Shown: positions 17,831 through 25,896 of the stretch, piece after piece
Layout of the letters: every line of letters starts with the position of its first letter
Position numbering within the stretch: the stretch's first letter is position 1
NCBI RefSeq assembly: GCF_023205015.1
Contig: NZ_CP096258.1
Location: 248,001 to 312,000, forward strand
Direction of reading: 5' to 3'
Source of the DNA: Providencia rettgeri
GTDB lineage: Bacteria; Pseudomonadota; Gammaproteobacteria; Enterobacterales; Enterobacteriaceae
Length of the DNA stretch: 64,000 nt
Translations under genes and position numbers: made by a program
The notes under the pieces: generated by a model
Told to the model about the DNA's origin: nothing
Database searches by the model: none
Seen by the model: the letters and a program-made list of their open reading frames with translations, nothing else

Positions 17831-17956
17831 ATACTCTTCACACTTTGCGCCGCAGCGTTGTTGGCTGCGTTCGGCTACTCGGGTCACATACTTGTGTATG
17901 CTCCCCGAGATATCCTCTCTGGCCGCCTAGCTGCAACACAAATTGTCTTGAGTATT
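17830..17956 (+). repeat. ERIC-like palindromic repeat, copy 1
   Basis: A 127-bp element bounded by AATACTC and GAGTATT. The central hairpin has arms CTCGGG/CCCGAG, inner arms CATAC/GTATG, a TCA/CTC internal loop and tip TTGT. The ERIC core has the same layout (CCCCAG, TCA, CTTAC, TTAT, GTAAG, CTC, CTGGGG). The element starts on the last base of the envZ stop codon. A second nearly identical copy follows at 18031. ERIC assignment is from architecture and length, not a database match. Confidence 0.75.
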
Positions 17957-17977
17957 ATTTGTATTAAGTAGGAAAAG

Positions 17978-18021
17978 AGGCTCTCTTTTTATGGAGCCTA
18001 CCTACAACTTGAACTATTTAG
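17978..18021 (+). repeat. Hairpin and partial ERIC-like end between copies 1 and 2
   Basis: AGGCTC (17978-17983) pairs with GAGCCT (17994-17999), extended by GTAGG/CCTAC outside. It is followed by ACAACTTGAACTATTTAG (18004-18021), which is nearly the same as the distal end of copy 3 (ACAACTTGAATTATTTAG). This looks like a remnant of another member of the family. Confidence 0.45.
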
Positions 18022-18030
18022 TGCTATCCT

Positions 18031-18157
18031 TCTACTCTTCACACTTTGCGCCGCAGCGTTGTTGGCTGCGTTCGGCTACTCGGGTCACATACTTGTGTAT
18101 GCTCCCCGAGATATCCTCTCTGGCCGCCTAGCTGCGACACAAATTGTTTTGAGTATT
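18031..18157 (+). repeat. ERIC-like palindromic repeat, copy 2
   Basis: A 127-bp copy almost identical to copy 1 and in the same orientation. The left end is TCTACTC rather than AATACTC; the right end is GAGTATT. It is separated from copy 1 by 74 bp and lies between envZ and the pst promoter. Confidence 0.75.
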
Positions 18158-18193
18158 ATTTTATGGTTGTAGGATAAAAATATTTTTCGCTTT

Positions 18194-18210
18194 TATGACA
18201 GTCTGTCATT
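18194..18210. promoter_or_regulatory. Inverted TGTCA dyad upstream of pstS
   Basis: ATGACAGTCTGTCAT is a dyad of two Pho-box-like half sites in inverted orientation, about 110 bp upstream of the main Pho box. PhoB normally binds direct repeats, so its role is uncertain. Confidence 0.25.
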
Positions 18211-18321
18211 TTTCTTTTTGATATCAACCTAGAAATTCCATCCTCATAACTAATTGAATTTAATGGTTTAAAATTGAATTTCCTTCCGGCGTTATTTTCA
18301 TCTAAGTGAAAAAATAATTAA

Positions 18322-18339
18322 TTGTCATAAAACTGTCAT
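18322..18339 (+). promoter_or_regulatory. Pho box of the pst operon
   Basis: TTGTCATAAAACTGTCAT matches the PhoB consensus (two CTGTCAT direct repeats with an AT-rich spacer) at 17 of 18 positions. It lies about 100 bp before pstS, so the operon should be induced by phosphate limitation. Confidence 0.9.
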
Positions 18340-18441
18340 AAAAACGACATGTTGTCGTAACGAAATTGTCCTATTTTTCCTACCGTGACATACACCCAAC
18401 AATTTTATACTTGATTGTTTCTATACATCCCCGGAGGGATT

Positions 18442-19485
18442 ATGAAAATGACGCGTACCACCTTAGCAAGCGTAATGGCAGCAACTTTATCTCTGACTGC
18501 AATGTCTTCTTTTGCTGCTACCAGCCTGACCGGAGCTGGCGCGACCTTTCCTGCTCCTGTTTATGCGAAGTGGGCAGACTCTTATCAGAAAGAAACAGGT
18601 AATAAAGTAAACTATCAGGGGATTGGTTCTTCTGGTGGTGTCAAACAAATTAATGCAAAAACAGTTGATTTCGGTGCATCTGATGCCCCATTGACTGATG
18701 AAAAACTCAAAGAAGATGGCTTATTCCAGTTCCCAACCGTGATTGGTGGTGTTGTACTGGCAGTGAACGTGAAAGGCATCGAATCTGGCCAATTAACGTT
18801 AGATGGCAACACGTTAGGTGACATCTATTTAGGCAAAATCACTAAATGGAATGACCCAGCAATCGCTAAATTAAACCCAAATGTTAACCTACCAGACCAA
18901 ACAATTGCAGTTGTAAGACGTTCTGACGGTTCTGGAACTACATTCGTATTTACTAGCTACTTAGCAAAAGTCAGTGCAAGCTGGAAATCAGACGTTGGTG
19001 CGGGTTCAACCGTTAATTGGCCGAAAAATAGCGTAGGCGGTAAAGGAAATGATGGCGTTGCTGCTTTCGTACAGCGTTTACCGGGTTCTATCGGTTATGT
19101 TGAATATGCTTACGCAAAACAGAACAACCTTGCGTATACTAAATTAATCTCTGCCGATGGCGAAGCGGTTTCACCAACAGGTGAAAGTTTCAGCGCAGCA
19201 GCGAAGAAAGTTGACTGGTCTAAATCTTTTGCTCAAGATTTAACAAACCGTGATGGTGCGAATGCATGGCCGATTACTTCAACCACATTCATCTTAGTTC
19301 ACAAGCAGCAAGCGAATGCGGAAAAAGGCAAAGCGGTTCTCGATTTCTTCAACTGGGCTTATGACAAAGGTGGTAAACAAGCGGAAGCATTAGATTACGC
19401 AATTCTACCTCAAGAAGTCGTGGCTGCAGTACGTACTGCATGGAAAACAGAAGTTAAAGATAGCCAAGGTAAAGCATTATTCTAG
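18442..19485 (+). CDS. pstS: Phosphate ABC transporter periplasmic binding protein
   Basis: A 347-residue periplasmic phosphate-binding protein. The Sec signal peptide is about residues 1-25 (cleavage near SSFAA), followed by SLTGAGATFPAPVYAKW. Phosphate-binding loops include GIGSSGGVKQI, GASDAPL and RRSDGSGTTFVFT. The start at 18442 has GGAGGG 3 to 8 nt upstream and aligns with E. coli PstS. It is the first gene of pstSCAB-phoU. Confidence 0.98.
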   Translation: MKMTRTTLASVMAATLSLTAMSSFAATSLTGAGATFPAPVYAKWADSYQKETGNKVNYQGIGSSGGVKQINAKTVDFGASDAPLTDEKLKEDGLFQFPTVIGGVVLAVNVKGIESGQLTLDGNTLGDIYLGKITKWNDPAIAKLNPNVNLPDQTIAVVRRSDGSGTTFVFTSYLAKVSASWKSDVGAGSTVNWPKNSVGGKGNDGVAAFVQRLPGSIGYVEYAYAKQNNLAYTKLISADGEAVSPTGESFSAAAKKVDWSKSFAQDLTNRDGANAWPITSTTFILVHKQQANAEKGKAVLDFFNWAYDKGGKQAEALDYAILPQEVVAAVRTAWKTEVKDSQGKALF

Positions 19486-19525
19486 GTGAACTTAGCTTTT
19501 TTAAGTGCACTTAGGGTTGGAAATG

Positions 19526-19558
19526 GCGGGTAAGTGCTGAGGAACAGGACTTACCCGC
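19526..19558 (+). terminator. Intercistronic hairpin between pstS and pstC
   Basis: GCGGGTAAGT (19526-19535) pairs perfectly with ACTTACCCGC (19549-19558) over a 13-base loop, with no T run. It probably acts as a partial terminator or 3' stabiliser that keeps pstS expression above the permease genes. Confidence 0.6.
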
Positions 19559-19616
19559 TCATCGTTGTAACGCAATCCTGTAGATAAAGAACAGGAATGA
19601 AATGAGAACAAAGCGC

Positions 19617-20573
19617 ATGGCCGAGAAAACAACGGCATTTAAAGCTCCCAGCAAATCAGGTGATGTGATTTTTGGTGCACTGGTAAAAATTGCCGCGCTG
19701 ATCACATTGCTAATGCTTGGTGGCATCATTATTTCCCTTATTTTTGCATCTTGGCCAAGTATGCAAAAGTTTGGGTTTTCGTTTTTATGGACTAAAGAAT
19801 GGGATGCTCCGGCGGAAGAATTCGGTGCCCTTGTGCCTATTTATGGCACTATCGTTACATCGTTAATTGCTCTGATTATCGCCGTTCCTGTTAGTTTTGG
19901 TATAGCGCTATTCCTAACAGAACTGGCTCCCAATTGGCTAAAACGTCCGCTTGGTATCGCGATTGAACTCCTTGCTGCTATCCCTAGTATCGTTTATGGG
20001 ATGTGGGGGTTATTTGTTTTTGCACCTCTGTTTGCGGAGTATTTTCAAGAACCCGTTGGTAATGTGATGTCGAGTGTACCGATTGTCGGTGAACTATTTT
20101 CAGGACCTGCATTCGGGATCGGTATTTTAGCTGCGGGGATTATCCTCGCGATTATGATTATTCCCTACATTGCGTCCGTGATGCGCGATGTATTTGAACA
20201 AACGCCTGTGATGATGAAAGAGTCAGCTTACGGCATTGGTTGTACGACATGGGAAGTGATTTGGAATATCGTGCTGCCGTATACCCGCAATGGGGTTATT
20301 GGTGGTGTGATGTTAGGCCTTGGCCGTGCGCTGGGTGAAACCATGGCGGTGACTTTCGTGATTGGTAATACTTACCAACTTGATAGCGCATCACTGTTTA
20401 TGCCTGGAAACAGTATCACCTCGGCACTGGCAAATGAGTTTGCGGAAGCAGAGAGTGGCTTGCATACATCGGCCTTGATGGAACTTGGACTTATCCTGTT
20501 TGTTATCACTTTCATTGTGTTAGCAATTTCCAAGTTGATGGTCATGCGTCTTGCGAAGAATGAGGGCCGTTAA
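19617..20573 (+). CDS. pstC: Phosphate ABC transporter permease PstC
   Basis: A 318-residue inner-membrane permease of the Pst phosphate importer, with about six membrane segments and the ABC interaction loop ESAYGIGCTTWEVIWNIVLP. The start at 19617 aligns exactly with E. coli PstC (MAATKPAF versus MAEKTTAF). An ATG at 19602 with AGGA five bases upstream is an equally plausible start adding five residues. It is followed at once by pstA. Confidence 0.96.
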   Translation: MAEKTTAFKAPSKSGDVIFGALVKIAALITLLMLGGIIISLIFASWPSMQKFGFSFLWTKEWDAPAEEFGALVPIYGTIVTSLIALIIAVPVSFGIALFLTELAPNWLKRPLGIAIELLAAIPSIVYGMWGLFVFAPLFAEYFQEPVGNVMSSVPIVGELFSGPAFGIGILAAGIILAIMIIPYIASVMRDVFEQTPVMMKESAYGIGCTTWEVIWNIVLPYTRNGVIGGVMLGLGRALGETMAVTFVIGNTYQLDSASLFMPGNSITSALANEFAEAESGLHTSALMELGLILFVITFIVLAISKLMVMRLAKNEGR

Positions 20574-20574
20574 T

Positions 20575-21456
20575 ATGTCGATATCTCAACCTATCGCAGT
20601 GAATGAAAAAGAGCGAGCACGCCGTCAAGCATGGCGTCGTCAAGTTAACAGAATGGCGCTATTTGTCTCAATGTTAACCATGGCTTTCGGTTTGTTCTGG
20701 TTAGTGTGGATTTTATTTTCTACAGTCACTAAAGGGATTGATGGCATGTCTCTCAATCTATTTACTGAAATGACTCCACCACCGAATACGGAAGGTGGTG
20801 GGTTGGCAAATGCCATCGTAGGAAGTGGTTTATTAATCTTATGGGCGACGGTTATTGGTACGCCTTTAGGGATTTTAGCGGGAATTTATTTAGCAGAGTA
20901 TGGCCGTAAGTCATGGTTAGCTTCAGTTACCCGATTTATTAATGACGTTTTATTATCAGCTCCATCAATCGTTGTAGGGTTGTTTGTGTACACCATTGTG
21001 GTTGCACAAATGCAGCACTTCTCGGGTTGGGCTGGGGTCGTGGCGCTTGCATTGCTGCAAATTCCAATTGTTATCCGAACTACTGAAAACATGTTGAAAT
21101 TAGTTCCAGATAGCTTGCGTGAAGCTGCTTATGCACTTGGCACACCAAAATGGAAAATGATTTTATCTATTACGCTAAAAGCGTCTGTGTCAGGGATTAT
21201 CACTGGGATCTTGCTAGCGATTGCGCGTATAGCGGGGGAAACCGCACCGCTGCTGTTTACTTCACTGTCGAATCAGTTCTGGAGTACAGACATGAGCGAA
21301 CCCATTGCTAACTTACCGGTGACAATCTTCAAATTTGCAATGAGCCCATTCTCTGAATGGCAAGAGCTTGCATGGGCAGGGGTTCTTTTAATTACCCTAT
21401 GTGTCCTGCTCATTAACATCATTGCACGTGTTGTTTTCGCACAGAAAAAACACTAA
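20575..21456 (+). CDS. pstA: Phosphate ABC transporter permease PstA
   Basis: A 293-residue permease that pairs with PstC. About six membrane segments and the interaction loop REAAYALGTPKWKMILSITL are visible. The start at 20575 has GAGGG inside the end of pstC, one base after the pstC stop, so translation is likely coupled. Confidence 0.96.
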   Translation: MSISQPIAVNEKERARRQAWRRQVNRMALFVSMLTMAFGLFWLVWILFSTVTKGIDGMSLNLFTEMTPPPNTEGGGLANAIVGSGLLILWATVIGTPLGILAGIYLAEYGRKSWLASVTRFINDVLLSAPSIVVGLFVYTIVVAQMQHFSGWAGVVALALLQIPIVIRTTENMLKLVPDSLREAAYALGTPKWKMILSITLKASVSGIITGILLAIARIAGETAPLLFTSLSNQFWSTDMSEPIANLPVTIFKFAMSPFSEWQELAWAGVLLITLCVLLINIIARVVFAQKKH

Positions 21457-21494
21457 GCGCCAGATAAATAAAGATTTAGAGAGAAAAGCAAACC

Positions 21495-22271
21495 ATGATT
21501 AATGCAAACGATATTGCAAATAGTAAAATTAAAGTCCGTGACCTCAACTTCTATTATGGCAAGTTTCACGCACTGAAAAATATCTCTTTAGACATTGAAA
21601 AAAATAAAGTAACTGCATTTATCGGCCCATCAGGCTGTGGTAAATCGACGTTATTACGCACCTTCAATAAAATGTATGAATTGTATGGCGAGCAGCGCGC
21701 AGAAGGTGAAATTTTACTGGATGGCCAAAACATCCTGACTGATAAACAAGATATCGCACTGCTACGTGCAAAAGTCGGCATGGTATTCCAGAAACCAACC
21801 CCATTCCCGATGTCAATCTACGATAATATTGCATTTGGTGTGCGTTTATTTGAAAAGTTATCTCGTGTGGAAATGGATGAACGCGTGCAGTGGGCGCTAA
21901 CAAAGGCTGCGTTATGGAATGAAACCAAAGATAAGTTACACCAAAGTGGTTATAGCTTGTCGGGTGGACAGCAGCAGCGTCTTTGTATTGCTCGTGGTAT
22001 TGCTATTCGCCCAGAGGTTCTATTATTGGATGAGCCTTGTTCTGCCCTTGACCCTATTTCAACGGGTCGAATTGAAGAACTGATTAGTGAATTAAAATCA
22101 GAATACACCGTGGTGATTGTTACCCACAATATGCAACAAGCTGCACGCTGTTCTGACTATACGGCTTTCATGTATCTAGGGGAGTTAGTTGAGTTTAACC
22201 ATACTGACAAAATGTTTACTACCCCAGAGATGAAGCAAACTGAAGATTATATTACTGGCCGCTACGGTTGA
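21495..22271 (+). CDS. pstB: Phosphate ABC transporter ATPase
   Basis: A 258-residue ATPase that powers phosphate import. Walker A GPSGCGKST, signature LSGGQQQRLCIARG, Walker B LLLDEPCSALDP and the switch His in VTHNMQQAA are all present. It lies 38 bp after pstA and 13 bp before phoU. Confidence 0.98.
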   Translation: MINANDIANSKIKVRDLNFYYGKFHALKNISLDIEKNKVTAFIGPSGCGKSTLLRTFNKMYELYGEQRAEGEILLDGQNILTDKQDIALLRAKVGMVFQKPTPFPMSIYDNIAFGVRLFEKLSRVEMDERVQWALTKAALWNETKDKLHQSGYSLSGGQQQRLCIARGIAIRPEVLLLDEPCSALDPISTGRIEELISELKSEYTVVIVTHNMQQAARCSDYTAFMYLGELVEFNHTDKMFTTPEMKQTEDYITGRYG

Positions 22272-22284
22272 TATGGAGCCGACG

Positions 22285-23001
22285 ATGGATACGCTGAATC
22301 ACAACAAACATATATCGGGGCAGTTCAATGCTGAACTGGAACATATCCATACTGAATTAATGACAATGGGAGGGCTGGTCGAAGAACAGCTCACCAAAGC
22401 CATTACGGCCATGCATAATCAGGATGAAGCCCTTGCGCGTGAAGTTATCGAAAATGACCATAAAGTCAATATGATGGAAGTGGCCATTGATGAAGAATGC
22501 GTTAAGATCATTGCGAAGCGCCAACCAACAGCGAGTGACTTGCGTCTGATTATGGCGATTTCGAAAACCATTGCTGAGCTAGAAAGAATCGGTGATGTTG
22601 CGGACAAAATTTGCCAAACTGCATTGGAGAAATTCTCTCATCAACATCAGCCCCTGTTAGTGAGCTTAGAATCATTAGGCCGCCACACAGTACAAATGCT
22701 ACATGATGTATTAGATGCATTCGCACGAATGGATCTCGAGGAAGCTATTCGTATCTACCGTGAAGATGAGAAAGTTGACCAAGAGTATGAAGGTATCGTG
22801 CGCCAATTGATGACTTATATGATGGAAGACCCGAGAACGATCCCGAGCGTATTAACAGCACTATTCTGCGCTCGTTCAATTGAACGTATCGGTGACCGTT
22901 GCCAAAATATCTGTGAGTTTATTTTCTACTATGTGAAGGGGCAGGATTTCCGTCATGTGGGGGGAGATAGTCTTGAAAAAATGTTGACTAAAGACGATTA
23001 A
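22285..23001 (+). CDS. phoU: Phosphate signalling protein PhoU
   Basis: A 238-residue helical protein with two PhoU repeats, each carrying a metal-binding signature (around IAELERIGDVADKI and RSIERIGDRCQNI). It links the Pst transporter to PhoR-PhoB and dampens the Pho response at high phosphate. The start at 22285 aligns with E. coli PhoU and has GGAG five bases upstream; an ATG at 22273 is possible. Confidence 0.97.
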   Translation: MDTLNHNKHISGQFNAELEHIHTELMTMGGLVEEQLTKAITAMHNQDEALAREVIENDHKVNMMEVAIDEECVKIIAKRQPTASDLRLIMAISKTIAELERIGDVADKICQTALEKFSHQHQPLLVSLESLGRHTVQMLHDVLDAFARMDLEEAIRIYREDEKVDQEYEGIVRQLMTYMMEDPRTIPSVLTALFCARSIERIGDRCQNICEFIFYYVKGQDFRHVGGDSLEKMLTKDD

Positions 23002-23105
23002 ATACTCATCTGATGGGGTATTTCTTTAATGACTATTGGCGTAAGTTTTTTCTACAGACTTTCTTCTTGCTCAATAAGAGTCTATTGATGGTTTAACCAT
23101 GTTTG

Positions 23106-23136
23106 GGGCGCTTTGTTATCAAGGCGGCCCTTTTTT
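23106..23136 (+). terminator. Terminator after phoU
   Basis: A 10-bp stem with one bulged G (arms 23106-23115 and 23120-23130), a TTAT loop and six T residues. It ends the pst operon about 105 bp past phoU. Confidence 0.8.
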
Positions 23137-23254
23137 GTTTATTTGTATATGTCATTTTGGCATAAATATATTATTTAATATTATTTCAAGTGCTAAGCAA
23201 TAATTGATAGCGTGTGATGGTCGATTTACAAAAATTTACCGTCAGGGGTATTCA

Positions 23255-24094
23255 ATGAAAGCTCGTATTCTAACAACTGTTTTACTTACAGGTTTAGCGC
23301 TGACAGCGAATGTCGCTAGCGCAGATAAATTGGATGATATCAAACAAGCGGGTGTGATCCGTATTTCGGTATTTGATAGCAACCCACCATTTGGTTTTAT
23401 TGATCCAAAAACTAAAAAGTTAGCGGGTTATGATGTTGATATAGCACAAGAAATAGCAGATAGTCTAGGGGTTAAGCTTGAGCTTCGTCCTACTAACCCA
23501 GCAAACCGTATTCCACTCCTGACTTCAGGTAAAGTTGACCTAATCGGTGCCAACTTTACCATTACAGATGAACGCGCAAAACAGGTTGATTTTTCTATCC
23601 CTGATTTTGCGACAGGCCAAAAATTTATTGCTCGCAAAGGTGTATTAAAAACACCTGACGACATCAAACCACTACGCATTGGTGCAGATAAAGGCACCGT
23701 GCAGGAAGTCACTTTACGTGAACGTTTTCCTGACACAAAAGTAATTTCTTATGACGATACCCCGCAAGCGTTCGCGGCACTGCGCAATGGTAACGTCCAA
23801 GCTATCACTCAAGATGATGCAAAACTGGTGGGCTTATTAGGTAATTTACCTGAAAAAGTGAAGGCAGATTTTGAAATTTCTCCATTTAGCCTAACGAAAG
23901 AGTACCAAGCATTGGCAGCAAGCAAAGGCGAAACGCGTTTGGTTGAAAACGTCAACGAAACACTGTTGAAACTGGAAAAAGAGGGTAAAGCTGAGGTGAT
24001 CTATAACCGTTGGTTTGGGCCAGAGACCAAAGCCGCACAGCCACGCGGAGACTTTAAATTCGCACCTCTGAGTGAGCAACAGCCACAGTCTTAA
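23255..24094 (+). CDS. Family 3 amino-acid ABC transporter substrate-binding protein
   Basis: A 279-residue periplasmic binding protein. The signal peptide is about residues 1-23 (cleavage after ANVASA). Family-3 motifs are PPFGFIDPKTKKLAGYDVDIAQEIA, LLTSGKVDLIGANFTIT and DERAKQVDFS. The start at 23255 has AGGGG upstream. The ligand is probably a polar amino acid, but the binding residues do not allow a firm choice. Two permease genes follow, and no ATPase gene. Confidence 0.88.
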   Translation: MKARILTTVLLTGLALTANVASADKLDDIKQAGVIRISVFDSNPPFGFIDPKTKKLAGYDVDIAQEIADSLGVKLELRPTNPANRIPLLTSGKVDLIGANFTITDERAKQVDFSIPDFATGQKFIARKGVLKTPDDIKPLRIGADKGTVQEVTLRERFPDTKVISYDDTPQAFAALRNGNVQAITQDDAKLVGLLGNLPEKVKADFEISPFSLTKEYQALAASKGETRLVENVNETLLKLEKEGKAEVIYNRWFGPETKAAQPRGDFKFAPLSEQQPQS

Positions 24095-24204
24095 TGGGGA
24101 ACGGTAAGTACTCAGTGATTTCAAGCCCCGCACTCTGTGTGGGGTTCTTGGTTATAAGGGATGAGTTTTTAATCACAAGCTGTGAAAGCAATAGGTCGTG
24201 AGCC

Positions 24205-24957
24205 ATGTTTGAAAAATTTTTAAATGGTGATTTTTGGTCTGCTCATTTATTGGCACCGCAATATCTAGAGTGGTTTGGCTACGGCTTTTTGATCACCGTT
24301 TGGATCTCGATTTGTACTATTATTGCAGCGACGGCATTGGGCTTTATCGTTGCATCAGCAAAGGATAGCCAAATTGCACCTGTGTGTTGGGCCGTGAATA
24401 TCTATATCTCTATTTTCAGAAATACGCCTTTGTTGGTGCAGCTATTTTTTTGGTATTTCGCTTCCGGTGAAATTTTACCGTCTGTTGTGATGGAGTGGCT
24501 TAATACCCCCCATGAGATCCATTTACTTGGAATAACTGTGGGTTGGCCGTCATTTGAATTTTTAGCGGGTTTTATTGGTTTGACCCTGTATACCGTGCCG
24601 TTTATAGCTGAAGAAATTCGTGCTGGGATCCGCGGCGTTCGTCAGGGGCAAAAATATGCGGCATTTGCTTTAGGACTAACTTCATGGCAAGCGATGAGGT
24701 TAGTAGTGCTTCCTCAAGCAGTAAAAATCGCCATGCCTCCGCTATTGGGCCAATATATGAATGTGGTGAAAAACTCATCATTAACAATGGCGATAGGTGT
24801 TGCTGAATTGTCTTATGTTTCTCGCCAAGTAGATAGCCAAACATTACAAACTTTCGCAGCCTTTGGCGTGGCAACCGTTTTGTATATCGCCATTATTGCA
24901 GTAATGGAAGGTTGGGGCCAGTGGCGTCAGCAGCGTAATTTGGCTCAGGGGGTATAA
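24205..24957 (+). CDS. Amino-acid ABC transporter permease (first)
   Basis: A 250-residue HisM/GlnP-type permease with about five membrane segments. FRNTPLLVQLFFWYF and the interaction loop GLTSWQAMRLVVLPQAVKIA are hallmarks of polar amino-acid importers. It lies 110 bp after the binding-protein gene, and the next permease begins one base after its stop. It is probably the partner of the second permease in a heterodimer. Confidence 0.88.
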   Translation: MFEKFLNGDFWSAHLLAPQYLEWFGYGFLITVWISICTIIAATALGFIVASAKDSQIAPVCWAVNIYISIFRNTPLLVQLFFWYFASGEILPSVVMEWLNTPHEIHLLGITVGWPSFEFLAGFIGLTLYTVPFIAEEIRAGIRGVRQGQKYAAFALGLTSWQAMRLVVLPQAVKIAMPPLLGQYMNVVKNSSLTMAIGVAELSYVSRQVDSQTLQTFAAFGVATVLYIAIIAVMEGWGQWRQQRNLAQGV

Positions 24958-24958
24958 G

Positions 24959-25711
24959 ATGGATTTTTCGATTATTGAGCAGAACTGGCAATATTTGTTA
25001 TTTGGCACTTTCCCGGATGGCCCATTAGAAGGCGCGGCACTGACGTTAGTTATTAGCTTGCTTGCAGGTGCAGCTTCTATTGTATTAGGCACATTGGGTG
25101 GGATTGCATTAGCTATGCTGAGTGGTTTCTGGGTTAACCTATTCGCTGCAGTATTAGGTTTCTTTCGTGCAATTCCCGTCATTATGCTGATTTTTTGGAC
25201 CTATTTCTTATTGCCGATGTTATTGGGCACGGAAATTCCTGGGATAGCGACAGTTGTGTGTGCATTGGCATTGATTACCTCTGCATATTTGGCTCATGCC
25301 GTGAAAGCGGGTATTTTAGCGATAGGTAAAGGGCAGTGGCAAGCAGGGATGTCCTTGGGGTTTAGCCGCTGGCAGGTATTGTGGAATATCGTATTACCAC
25401 AGGCTTTACGTATGATGGTGCCGTCATTTATTAACCAGTGGGTGGCATTAATTAAAGATACCTCATTGGCTTATATTGTTGGGGTCGCTGAACTGTCCTT
25501 TTTGGCGACACAAGTGAATAACCGTGAAATGGTTTATCCTCTTGAAGTTTTCTTATTCGTCGCATTTATTTATTTTGTGATGTGTTTTGCGGTAGAAATT
25601 ATTGCAAATAGGGTAGCGAAAAAGCTGAGTGCACAACATCAACCTCAGAAACTGGCGGCAAAACATCGCTTATTGTTTTGGCGTCGACAAAAGCTATTAG
25701 CACTTTCTTAA
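24959..25711 (+). CDS. Amino-acid ABC transporter permease (second)
   Basis: A 250-residue permease of the same family. It has FFRAIPVIMLIFWTYF in the first loop and GFSRWQVLWNIVLPQALRMM as the ATPase interaction loop. The final 25 residues are strongly basic. It starts one base after the first permease. The next gene is a purine permease; no ATP-binding subunit is encoded in the cluster, so one must come from elsewhere if the system works. Confidence 0.87.
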   Translation: MDFSIIEQNWQYLLFGTFPDGPLEGAALTLVISLLAGAASIVLGTLGGIALAMLSGFWVNLFAAVLGFFRAIPVIMLIFWTYFLLPMLLGTEIPGIATVVCALALITSAYLAHAVKAGILAIGKGQWQAGMSLGFSRWQVLWNIVLPQALRMMVPSFINQWVALIKDTSLAYIVGVAELSFLATQVNNREMVYPLEVFLFVAFIYFVMCFAVEIIANRVAKKLSAQHQPQKLAAKHRLLFWRRQKLLALS

Positions 25712-25719
25712 ATTAAAAA

Positions 25720-25739
25720 TGGCGGTTAAATAGCCGCCA
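25720..25739 (+). terminator. Terminator after the ABC permease genes
   Basis: TGGCGG (25720-25725) and CCGCCA (25734-25739) form a short GC-rich stem followed by CTTCTTTTATTC. It separates the importer from adeP. Confidence 0.6.
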
Positions 25740-25823
25740 CTTCTTTTATTCGTTACCATCAATTCTTTTACTATTTCACCCTAGTGTATCAGTTAGTTAG
25801 GACGTTTTTACCCATAACAGCTT

Positions 25824-25839
25824 ACGCAATCGTTTTCTT
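25824..25839 (+). promoter_or_regulatory. PurR box upstream of adeP
   Basis: ACGCAATCGTTTTCTT differs at one position from the PurR consensus ACGCAAACGTTTTCNT. It lies 58 bp before adeP, which suggests repression by PurR when purines are plentiful. Confidence 0.7.
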
Positions 25840-25896
25840 TTGTGATTTTTAATTGTAGTATAGGGCGAAAAAAACTTTTTTTGGGCGCGATATCTA

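Noticed and set aside
17830..18157. Tandem 127-bp repeats considered as ordinary rho-independent terminators of envZ.
   Set aside because: Length, conserved ends, recurrence at four places and the central core fit a dispersed ERIC-like family; the stems are not followed by T runs.
18194..18210. A second Pho box upstream of pstS.
   Set aside because: The half sites are inverted, whereas PhoB binds direct repeats; kept only as a low-confidence site.
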